From: Lomentospora prolificans
Lineage: Eukaryota > Ascomycota > Sordariomycetes > Microascales > Microascaceae
DNA length: 64,000 nt
Direction: 5' to 3'
Assembly (NCBI GenBank): GCA_029532625.1
Contig: JARFXM010000006.1
Span: forward strand, 1,922,001 to 1,986,000
Every line of letters begins with the position of its first letter. The first letter of the stretch is position 1. Shown here in pieces: positions 24,482-35,285 of the stretch. A program made the position numbers and the translations under genes. The notes under the pieces were generated by a model. It worked only from the letters and a program-made list of their open reading frames with translations, ran no database searches and was not told the DNA's origin.

Positions 24482-27400
24482 CTATATACATATACCATCC
24501 ATATAAATACTTACACTTCTAGTTAAATAAAATTTAATATTATTTAATATTATTATATTATTTAAACCCTAATTCTCTTAATATAAAAAGAAAAATTTAA
24601 TAGTAAATTATAAACTTATATAATACTACCTCTACTAAGTTAAAAACCTATTAATTATAGTACTACTAATACTAAAGTATTACTAGTCTAGTTAAACTAG
24701 TCTTATATATACTAAGATTTAGTATAAAGCTCTATTATAAGATTTTTATAACTTTTATAAGAAGTAACTACTAATTTTTAAAGAAAGTTTTATAGAGTTA
24801 GATAATCTTATTTTTAATCTTACCTACTTATTTAATATATTACTAACTTACTTAATAATAATATTATTAACTTTTTCTATATTATATATCTTATAGTAAA
24901 GATAGCTAGATATTATTAACTTCTCCTAAGCTTTAGAAATTACTATATAAACTTAAATAACTAGTACTATTTAGAACTAAGAACTAAAAAGAGAGCTATT
25001 ATAAATTTTCTTATCTTTTTAGCTTTATATATTAGAATATATTTCTAAAAGAGTTATATAATGTATTTTAAAGTAATACTTAAAAGTACTAGCTTTATAT
25101 AAAAACTTCCTAATCTTAAAAGCTTTTAATTAATACTAATAATACTTAAGCTATTATAAAATACTTAAATTAATTATTTATAAGTTTAATTTAGAAATTA
25201 GTTTTTAAGATTTTTTATAGGAAACTTATTTAATTCCCTAGTATAATACCTCTTTTTAAATTAGATTATATATATTAATAATTACTTAAACTTAAACTAT
25301 TTATAAACTTATTATAATAACCTAAGCTAAGGATAAAGTTAAGTTAAGTATATATTATATCTTACTTCTTTTCTCTATAGAAATTAAATAGAATAGGCTA
25401 ACTCTTAGTAAAGCTATATAAAGTTAGTAAATATTAAAAAAGAAGGAGAGTAACTTAGAAGAATTTATTTAAAATCTTAGTAAATATATTATTCTTTTTT
25501 TTTTCTTTTTTTTTTTATAAAGAAATTTTTATACTAATTATTTTTTTTTTTAGAGTTATAAAAACTTTTAAAATATTTATCTTCTAAAAATATTTTAATT
25601 AAAATAGAACTAAAGTAAAAGAAGTTAAACTAAGTTAAAAAAGAAGAAGCTAAACTTAAATACTAAGATCTAGATTTAAATATTACTAATTAAGTTAAGT
25701 ATAAAATTATACTAATTATAATAAATTTATATATATCTACTTAAGTATAATTAGCTTAAGGTTATAAATTAAATAATATAGTAATTTAAAAGTATATATA
25801 GAAAGAAGATTAAGCTAGTTTTAAAGTATTTCTTCTAAATTATTTAAACTTAAAATATCTTATTCTAAATAATTAATATTAAGTCCTTTTTTTTCTAATA
25901 CTTATTTAATTTAAATAATTCTATTAACTAGATTCTCTAATTTATCTAAGATTAATATATCTAGATCTACTTTATACTAGTATAGCCTATTCTATAAGAA
26001 TTAGTATATAGTAAAGAAAAGGTAATCTTCTTTATAAGTAAGAAGTTTTATATCTCTAAAATATTTTATTATTAATTTATAAACTTTTATTATTAGTTTA
26101 GGTAAATATATATTAAGATTATATAAATCTAACTTTACTATCTCTTATAAAGCTTAAAGTTAATTAGTATTTAGTATAATACTATAGTTAGATATATAAA
26201 ACTAGTTAAAAGAGTAATAAAATATCTATAGTTACTTTAGAATAATATATAGCTAGTTTTTCTATACTTAGATATAGTAATAGTTTTAGATTTAGATAAA
26301 TCTAGTAAACTCTTTTTAAATAATAAGAATATAAAGGTAATATAAAGTAATTTAGTTAATCTTACTTAATAAGTTAAAAAGGTTTTCTAATATAAGCTAT
26401 ATAAAGTATTTCTATTTTATAAATATCTAAAATAATATATTATAAAGAAGTTTACTTACTTACTAGAAATAAGATTAAGCTTAAGAAAGCTAGTTCTATT
26501 AGCTTTTAATCTTAATATTATAAATACTTTTACTCTAAAGCTAGTAGTCTTAAAACTTAATTAGAATAGAATTATTTATTTCTAGATCTAGTTTTATTTA
26601 ATCTTAAGATAAAAAGAAATAAATAGTAGTAATAAGGTTTAGCTTAATATTATAATCTAAATAAATTAGTATAGGAATAATCTAGTATTATATAATTATT
26701 TTAATATATTAACTAAATATACTTTATTATATATAAGCTAAGATTTTAATATAAAACTAAATAATATATTAAGAATAAGTATTAATATAAGTATAGATTT
26801 CTATTTTATATAGTATTAGTTTATTATATATATTAAGAGACTAGATAAAGTTTAGTCTAGTATAAATATAACCTAATTATTTATAGTATAATTTATTTAG
26901 TCTTACTTAAATTATTTTAGGATAGATATTATAGTAAATAGAATAGAGTAAGTTTTAATTAATAATATATTACTCTTATTAAAACTATATATAAAAGTAG
27001 TTTCTCCTAAAATCTTTAATTAAACTACTTTTTTCTACTTAATTAGAAAATACTAATTTTATATATTCTTAAGTAATCTTATCTTATTCTAGTATAAACT
27101 AGTAGTAAAAGCTTATCTCTTTATAAATATTAGTAAGTTAGAATTTTAAGATTATATATCCTTTATATAAAAGTATTTAGAATAGTATTAGTTCTTATAG
27201 TCTTTAATAAAATAATTCCTAGATAAATAAGTAAAGAGAGTCTAGGATCTTTATAGAATTATACTTTTATATAAGGTTCTATAATTATAGTTACTAATAT
27301 AAAGTTATTCTTATATAAGAGATACTATATTTAGTTAAAAGTTATTAAAGTATTTCTTTTTAAAATTTCTTTTAGAATAACTATTTTTTAATATTTAAGT

Positions 27401-29020
27401 ATAAGTATTTAAAATTAATTATTAAGTAAACTATATTAACTATAACTATTTAAGATTAAGAAGTAAAAAAGAAAGAAAAAATAAAAGTAAATAGATTTTA
27501 TTAAGCTCTAATATCTAAAATACTAAGATAAATTCTAATCTACTTTATATAAACTAGTATATTTCTACTTATTTCCTTAATATAGATTCCTTATATATAA
27601 ACTAGTATATTTCTATTTATATTTCCTTCTAATTAACCTTTTAATTCTAAGAAAAAAAAATATTTTTTATATTAAAGTAAGTTTAATTAAACTTACTTTA
27701 TATTAGTTAAATTAATATTAATATTATCTTCTTTATCTTAGCTTTAGGTTTTAATAAAAGTAATTAGAGTAGACTTAACTATTTTTATCTAAAAGTTAAT
27801 CTTATTAATAGCTTATATAAATATAGTTACTAAAACTTATAACTAAATAGTTAAGATTATTAAATTTAGATTTATAAAAGTACTTTTAATTAAAGTTAAG
27901 ATTATTTAACTAACTTTAATAAGTATTTTTAATAATTTCTTCTAATATTTATTAGGAATTAAATTAATAGTACTTAATTTATTAAAATCTAGTATATATA
28001 ATAATAAAAGGAATTAAATATACTACTTTACTTATATCTTTACTTAGGTTTAAATAAGTAGCTAACTATCTAGTAGATATAGTATATATAAGCTTAGCTA
28101 AATTTAGCCTAAACTATATAATATAGGAACTTTCCTTAAATCTTTAAGTATTTATTATATAACTCTACTATAATTTAGCTAAATATATAGATAACTATTA
28201 TATCTATATATAATAGTTAACTATAGTTATTATAATTAATAAGTAATTCTAGATAGGTTTAAATATTATTACTAAAATAGTTAGATTTCTCCTAAATAAT
28301 AAGAAGTTACTTAAGCTCTTATTAAATTAATTAGTAATAGTTTATTTAATTTAGAGTTAAATAAAAGTATATAAACCTTTTTCTAAAGAGTAAAAGTTAA
28401 AGTATTTCTACTCTAAGTTAATTCTATTTAAGCTAAAGCCTAGACTATATACTCTAGGGTATTATTATTAAACTCTTTAAAGCTCTTTTAAATAAATAGG
28501 AGTAGCTCTTTATTAAAGGTAAAAAGAGTAACTAGCTCTTTAGCTAGTTTATAAGCTTTAGAGTAAAAGGGTACTATTATATTTAAAACTAAGTAGAATT
28601 ATTTAAAATTATTAAATAATATTAGAAACTATTATAAATTTAGGAGGACTTAGCTAAGATTAAGTAATTAGGTAACTTATAAGTAAGATAAAGGATAATA
28701 AAGAAAGGAAAAAAAAAAAAGGAAAAGAAGAAAGGATTTTTAAAGATATAAAAAAAAAAGTACTTATTAGAAGATAGCTTTTTCTATTATTATTTCCTTC
28801 TATTATTATTTTACTAGTTATACCTACTTATTATAATTCTTAAAATATTATAAATTTTATACCTTCCTTAAGAAGTTATAACTTTCTTTAAGAGGAGGAA
28901 TTATACTTTCTAAGCTTAAAGTATAACTTTAGTTATAAAAATATTATTTTACTAAAGTCCTTTTAATATTCTTATTACTTAAGGAAACTATATAGGTTAG
29001 GGTAATTCTAGTAAAAATTT

Positions 29021-29073
29021 AAGGGGTCAAGGTTGAAAAATTTCAAAAGTTATAAATTTACTATAGGCTTCTG
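29021..29073 (-). repeat. Right terminal inverted repeat
   Basis: Read on the minus strand it begins CAGAAGCCTATAG and ends GACCCCT, the partner of the left repeat. Several Gs of the left copy are A here, as expected if RIP hit the copies unequally. Confidence 0.85.
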
Positions 29074-29170
29074 TAGTCAGGTAGTCATTTCGCTATACTG
29101 CCAGACCACCAGCTGGCCAGCCACACTGACTACCTAACCTGACTATTACCTCCTGAAGCCAGCCTCCACT

Positions 29171-29194
29171 GGCTGGCTGGCTGGCTGGCTGGCT
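29171..29194. repeat. (GGCT)6 tandem repeat
   Basis: Six perfect GGCT units 100 bp right of the element, upstream of the phosphomannomutase gene. Confidence 0.9.
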
Positions 29195-29579
29195 AGTGCC
29201 ACTCGGGAGTCCCTGGATGCCGCCCGCCAGGCCCTGGTGTGGCGGCTGCTGCAACTCCAACTCAAAACGAGCTGGAGAATATTCTGTTGCCCGTGACCGC
29301 TCGGTTGACTATGTTCCATGTGTCGTTGTCGACTCGGCCCTTCCTCCAATTTGTGACCATTGGCTTTGTTCCTGCCCCCTTTGAACCTTGACCGCCTCTT
29401 TTCGTTATTGCCTAAAGTGGGACTTTCCACGATCTATTGACATCCCCGCGTACTTGGGTCTTTTCTTGTTTCCCTCTCTACCTCTTCTTCTCGAAGCAAT
29501 TCCTCAACCATTGTTCCTCATCCCTCCCCCTCTCGAGTCTATCTATCCATACCATACATCGCCAGTTCTACCCGCAAGC

Positions 29580-30892
29580 ATGGCGTCTTACCCTGCCATT
29601 GACCAGCGTCCTCTCAAGGACACCATCTGCCTCTTTGATGTCGATGGCACCCTGACTCCCGCCCGTCTGGTACGTGTATTTCTCGTTTCTTCTCCCCTCG
29701 TTTTGCCGTCTGTGAAGAGCTCCCCTCCATCCTTGGTCGTGCTGGCTTGGCTTGGGTCGACCCCACTATCGACTGCCCCTCCCCCGCACGTCCATTGCTT
29801 GACGATGCTTCATTGCGATCCGAGGTGGGCGACGAGGAAAAAATAAAAGGTCCAAGGAAAAGGAAGGGAAAAGGTGCCAAAAAAATTAAAATCAGAAGAA
29901 ACGGGAAACTCTCGAAATGCTACAATGGCGTAATTGGCAGCTCAATCCCGTCCATATTCACCATATTCTCATGCACATGCGCGGACCTTACTCTCCCGGT
30001 CATGCCCAATCCCGAGCTGACCATGATCTTGAATCCTTGAGCCAAACTAGCTCCACGATATAACTAAACCCCCCCAAGCTAACATTTTGCCTTGCGCGTT
30101 CATCGTGGATCTAGGACGTCACCCCTGAGATGCTCGACCTCCTCGCCCGTCTCCGCCAAAAGTGCTCCATCGGCTTCGTTGGCGGCTCCAACCTCGCTAA
30201 GCAGCAGGAGCAGCTCGGCTCCGCCTCTGTCAACGTCACCGACCTCTTTGACTGGTGCTTCGCCGAGAACGGCCTCACCGCCGTCCGCCTCGGCCAGACC
30301 CTCCCCTCCAACAGCTTCATCAAATGGATCGGCGAGGAGCCCTACAAGAAGTTTGTCAACTTTTGCCTCCACTACATCGCCGACCTCGACCTCCCCGTCA
30401 AGCGAGGCACCTTTGTCGAGTTCAGGAACGGCATGGTCAACGTCTCCCCCATCGGCAGGAACGCTAGCGTCCAGGAGAGGAACGACTTCGAGGCCTACGA
30501 CAAGATCCACAACGTGAGGTCCAAGTTTATTGAGGCTCTCAAGGCCCAGTTCCCCGACCTCGGCCTCAAGTAAGTACACCCTCAGGCAGTCCTGTCTCGT
30601 CGGTGGTATCAGTTAACTAAATCTTATCCTCTGCCACAGCTACGCCATCGGTGGTCAAATATCCTTCGATGTCTTCCCCGAGGGTTGGGACAAGACCTAC
30701 TGCCTCCGTCACCTCGAGAAGGAGGCTTCCGCCCCCGGCGGCATCACCTACAAGACCATCCACTTCTTCGGCGACAAGACTGCGAAGGGCGGCAACGACT
30801 ACGAACTCTACGAGGATCCCCGCACCATCGGCCACTCCGTCACCGGGCCCGACCAGACTGCCAGCATCCTCAAGGAGCTGTTCGACTTGTAG
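29580..30892 (+). CDS. sec53: Phosphomannomutase
   Basis: Cytosolic HAD-superfamily enzyme converting mannose-6-phosphate to mannose-1-phosphate for GDP-mannose, and hence N-glycans, O-mannosylation and GPI anchors. Exons 29580-29669, 30115-30569 and 30640-30892 give 265 aa, the family length. Residues 19-25 are FDVDGTL with nucleophile D20 and acid/base D22. Further family blocks are IGFVGGSNLAKQQEQLG, FAENGLTA, FRNGMVNVSPIGRNA and, after the last intron, YAIGGQISFDVFPEGWDKTY and HFFGDKT. The first intron (445 nt) is unusually long but has a gtacgt donor, an agctaac branch point and a ctag acceptor, and joins PARL to DVTPEM without loss. The RIP-altered element ends about 500 bp upstream, but the coding sequence shows no RIP damage. 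Confidence 0.97.
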
Positions 30893-31506
30893 TGGAAGAG
30901 AGGAAGAGAAGGGGGGGAGGGGGTAGAAACCACGATGCGGGGTTAACAACGTTGATCTATTGATAGAGATTAGAAGAAACGTAACGAGATCAAAAAATGA
31001 CAATGAAGATATGATAGAGGAATGACTCCCTTTTTCTTTTCCGCTATATACTGCGAGCCGAGGAGAAGGCGTTGACGAGGATTTGTCTCATCATCAAAAG
31101 GCGTATGTCTATTTATTTATTCATTTTTTTTTTTTTTTTTTTTTTGGCGAGGTATACCGGCCCGGGGGGCGAGGGTAGACGGGCGCGGGGAGCAATGAAT
31201 TGGAGTTCCTCAAGCGACCAAGTCCATATAAAAGCATGTTGAGCATCTTTGCGACGATTCGCACATTCAAGCCACCAGTTACTCAAACTCAAAAGTGTGA
31301 ATTGACTTTTGATATATGGGACCAATAAAAAAGCTCACATCAGATAGCAAACTACCGTATCGCTAGCTACATGTAGATAAGACATGGACCAAATCACCAA
31401 CAAGAAATGGAAACCGTGACGGCATCAGGAAAAAGAAAAAGGGAAGGAAGAGATAAGAATGAAAGAGAACAGAGTCCGCGCGTCTAAGTCCTGTCCACAA
31501 CTCTCA
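30893..31506. other. Convergent 3' region with poly-T tract
   Basis: About 600 bp between the phosphomannomutase stop and the stop of the converging phosphatase gene. Contains a 22-nt T run (31124-31145). No gene seen. Confidence 0.6.
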
Positions 31507-34500
31507 TTACAGCCCCGGCACAATCACGGGCCCATACTTGGTCGTCGCCTGGAACGCCCCGTCACCCTGCACAATAAAGTCGACGGCGAGGCTCAGCTTG
31601 GAGAGGCCGTGCTGCTCGGGGGCTAGCGGCTGGCCGGGCAGCATGCCGGGGACAGCGGCGCCGGCGGCCGCGGCGGCGTCCGGGTCGTACGCCATGACTG
31701 CGACGTAGTTGCGCCTGCCCATGAGCTTCTTGAACTCGCGGGGTGCGCCGCTGGCGTCGGTGTGGAAAATCTCCATCATGTCCTCCTTGGTGTCCGAGAC
31801 CTCGTGCGTAGACTTTTGGCCGTTCTGCGGCACGTACAGGAGCTTGTTGTTGTGGAGGAACTTGAGGATGTAATTGTGCTGGGGCGCCGCCACGATGGGC
31901 GACGTGATGAGCTGATACATCGTCTTGGGGTCCGATGGGTGGCTGGGGTCGTGGACGAGGCCGGCGCCGCAGCAGTTGACGCCACCCGAGAGGAACGTCA
32001 TGCGCACACCCTTTTCCTGCGCGATGCTCTGGAGCGTGCGGATGAAGTAGGTGCGCTCGAGGTCCTTGCTCGAGTGAGTCCATAGGTCCTTGAGGACCTC
32101 TGCCAGATCAAGCTCTCCGAACTGGTTGAGAACGTTGCCCATGAGGCCGGACTTGCCAACCGCCTTCTTGACGTGCGAGAAGCCCTGCTGCACGGCTTCC
32201 TTGCCGCCCACTACGCCGGCGACCGAACTCGTCACTTTGCCGAGGATGTTGTAACTCGTGTTGACGGCCTTCTTGCCCGTCGCCACCGCTCCCGCCAAGC
32301 TCTCAACGGCCTCGAGACGGGGGTACACGAGGGGTAGCGAAATCATCCAGATACAGTGTTGCACACTAGGCGGCAGCTGCGCGACCTTGGGGAAGATTCC
32401 TTGGTAGGTCGGGCCCGCCAAGACATGCGTCCGATCCCTCTCGGACCGGCAGTCCGGGCCCACAACGGCAACCGCAGGGCCTAGGTACTTGACAAAGTGC
32501 CAGCCCTGTCCGGTGACTGTGAAGAGGTCCATGTCGTTGCTCGACTTTCGGAGGATCTCGGCTGTCGTGTGGTGTTGGAAGAGGAGGTACATCTCGATGG
32601 CCAAGCGGCCGACATTCTTGAACATGGGCGAGTTCTGCATGTAATCGGGATAGCTTCCGTAACCGTCGAAACTGGATCGCAATCTCACGTCAGTACATAT
32701 AACCATCTCGCGGTTTCTTTTTTTGGGGTTTTTTCTTAAACTTACATATCGTGGTCGTCGATCTGAAGAACGTGAGGAATCTGCGCAAAGGCTTCCCTAA
32801 GGAACGGCTGGTCAAAGTGGCTAGTGTAGTAGTGGAAGTACGCATGGGACACGTCCTCCTCATGCCTCGCCGTCCACTGAGCTCCCTTGCGGTTATCCTT
32901 GCCGCGCATAGCCAGCCACTGCCTCAAGATAGGCACCTCTTTCCAAAGCCGGTCGCCGTAAATCTGTGCGCCGAGACCCAATTGCACGTGGAAGCCACCG
33001 CAGTCGATGTTCTTCTGCAAGACGTCCTTCCACATGAAGCTGACGCCACCGAGCTTCGACCGCTCGTTTTGAGAGGTGGTGGCTGCGAAGTCGTTACCGG
33101 AATGGGCGATGAACCTCCAGCCCAGCTCGTTGCGTCCGGCCACGACAAACTCGTACCTCGTGCAGCCGAGGTGCGACGTCACGGCGTAGGTCCATCGCTC
33201 GGTGCCGTGCTCGCCCATGGTCAAGTCAATGTCGTACTTGTAGAAGTTCCAGCGTTGGTGGGTATAGATGACGTGTGGGATAAGCTGCCTCGGGTTGGGA
33301 GAGAGGTCGACGCTGAGATGGAGATGGATAGTAGGCGGCTGCGGTGTGTCTGTCACGATCATGATGCTACCAAACCAGACTCCCTTCTCAATATTCATGT
33401 TAGCGTAGCGCAAATACGGCCCAAAGTAGACTCCATTAGTCGGCGCGATCTTATACATGTCGACGCCGGCAGAGGGTGGCGGGCCGGTGAAGCCCGCGGT
33501 CGTAGCTGTCGAGTTGGCAACGCTCATGATACTCTCGGCATAGCCGGGTGTGTGCGGCGGGAACATAGGAGAGGCCATTGCCTGCTTGCCGGCAAACAGA
33601 GGAGAAGCAAGGCCGCCTTTTCCGCCATAAAGCGGAGACGCCAGAGGGTTTCCGTAAGTAGACGCCGCGGGCGATAGCGGGGCGACATCGTGGTTGATGG
33701 GGTTGGGACCCTTGGGGAACTCCCACTGGGTCGCCTGGGTAGCGAGATGGATGTAGTAATACTGGCCAGAGTTTTGGTCGAGATGGGCAATCCACCCTTC
33801 CGGCAACGGTGGCGGCGAGGCGGGGCCTGCCGCACCACTAGGTACTGGAGCAGCGAAGCTTTGCTGTGAGGCGGCACCAGACTTGGAGCTCTGAGAGCTA
33901 CTCTCTGGTCGGGGTTCGTTCGCAAAGGCGGGGTGCCCCGAGATATGAGGTGCGGTAGTCGTAGCGCTGGGCTGCGATACGCCAAGCCCTGTTCCGATAG
34001 CCGCGGCCGCAACGGGAGTTTGCGTAGGCGCGGATGTGGTATTATTAGAGGCACCCGCAGCGGCGACGGGCCGTTGCTTCTCGCTGGGGTAGGAAGAGCC
34101 GGCGTTTGGATTAACGCTCGAGTAGGCCGGAGGAGGAGTCTTGGTACCGAGGCGCTGGAAATCTTGCTCCAGCACGCTCACTTGGAGGTTGCCCTCGGCG
34201 CTCGGTGCCTTGGGTGGCGGGGAAGAGACATTCTGGCCCGGCGTAGGCGCAACCGGGGCAGACCCTTGGTAAACGGTCGGAGGTCCATGCGGCTGCTGAT
34301 CGGGGGTCTCGGTAGGCGTCCACGGCCGCTGGGGCGGCCTGTGGCTTCCGTATTGCGCAAGCCTTTGCGCGGCGGCGGCGCTTTGGGCCTGGAGGCTTGT
34401 CAGCGTAGCGGTACCCGAGATTCCACTCGCAGCATAGCGCGCCTCGATGCCGCCGGGGGCAGCGCCCGGCTCGACTATCGGAGTTTCTGGAGGCGGGGGC

Positions 34501-35285
34501 GATCCTCGGCTAGCTCGAGTGGTGGACGTGCTTGCAGTCGAAGCGAAGCGGTTCACCGAACTTTCAGTCGGGATACGGAGCGCTTCGGACGGTCGCTGCG
34601 CGGCAGCGGCGTTGGACGCGCCACCGGGAGGCGGGTAGTACTGCTTCTTGTTGAAAGCAGGATAGTTGGCAGTGGAGGTGGGTCTCGGCTGAGGAGGGTT
34701 GCCGATGGGCTTCGCGAAGAGGCCAGACTGATCGTCGTCGACGGGGCTTGTCGGGAGGGGTTTGGGCGCGGCGCCTCGTCGCTCGGCAAGACCGGGACCT
34801 TTGTTCTCTGAGGGGCTAGTTATGCGAGGAGAGGTGTCATTGTAGGAAGAGCTTGAGGGTCCCGGATAGGGTGTAATGGACGGTTTCAAAGGTTTCTTGT
34901 TGCGTTTGCTGTCGTCGTCATCATCGTCGGGGTAAGGAAGAGGAAGCAGATTCGCCGAGCTCAAAGCTCCAGGAGGAAGAAAAGCCGGCTTGGAGGAGGA
35001 AGACGGCGTGCCCGACGTCGATCCGGGAGGAAGAAAAGCTGGTCTGGAGGAAGCAGATGGAGTGCCTGAGGTCGACCCGGGAGGAGGGAAAGTTGGTCTG
35101 GAGGAAGCGGACGGGGTACCAGAAGTCGACCCGGGAGGAGGAGGATACTTGAAGCGGTCGGAGGGTTTGGGACTCTGGGGTTTGAATATCCTCAAGGGCT
35201 CGACGGTCGGGCTGTCACCATCCTCCGTCCGGGAGGGCTTGTTGAGGAAAAGCTCCTCGTCCGAGATTCCTCTGCTTCGCTCCAT
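31507..35285 (-). CDS. WW-domain protein with PhoD-like phosphatase domain
   Basis: Exons 35285-32746 and 32671-31507 give 1234 aa. The first half is disordered and Pro/Ser-rich, with three 18-residue repeats (GSTSGTPSASSRP type) near residues 50-105. A WW domain lies at about 495-530 (LPEGWIAHLDQNSGQYYYI ... TQWEFPKGP). The C-terminal half is a metallophosphoesterase of the PhoD-like type: CTRYEFVVAGRNELGWRFIAHSGND, then QIDDHDIFDGYGSYPD, whose Asp/His cluster spans the intron and should bind metal. The intron has donor gtaagt and restores DDHDIFDG exactly. The ATG at 35285 (MERSRGISDEELF) is the first in frame; the open frame above it has no ATG. The WW domain suggests recruitment to Pro-rich partners; substrate unknown. 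Confidence 0.88.
34972..35133 (-). repeat. Three 54-bp tandem repeats within the phosphatase gene
   Basis: Units 34972-35025, 35026-35079 and 35080-35133 each encode an 18-residue Pro/Ser/Thr/Gly repeat. Nucleotide differences between units are numerous and mostly synonymous, so the array is old or gene-converted rather than freshly expanded. Confidence 0.88.

Larger units (their letters stand above)
24430..29073. mobile_element. RIP-degenerated DNA transposon with terminal inverted repeats
   Basis: A 4.64 kb block of almost pure A/T with abrupt borders. Between about 24520 and 29020 there is no CG and essentially no CA or TG (I found one TG, near 25072), while TA is everywhere. That is the footprint of exhaustive CpA-to-TpA mutation by RIP. 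The ends are inverted repeats of 52-53 nt that remain recognisable, so this is a dead DNA transposon rather than a centromere or mitochondrial fragment. No open frame survives, and the transposase family cannot be read. Length argues against a simple 1.5-2 kb mariner element; hAT, Mutator-like or a nested insertion are alternatives. A centromere-like AT block is less likely because of its size and the paired termini. Confidence 0.85.

Noticed and set aside
24480..29020. AT block as centromere core or mitochondrial insertion
   Set aside because: Paired terminal inverted repeats, abrupt borders, and specific loss of CA/TG fit a RIPped transposon better; still to be tested genome-wide.
30100..30579. 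Antisense frame over phosphomannomutase exon 2
   Set aside because: Mirror of a strongly codon-biased real exon; Val/Glu/Asp-rich shadow product.
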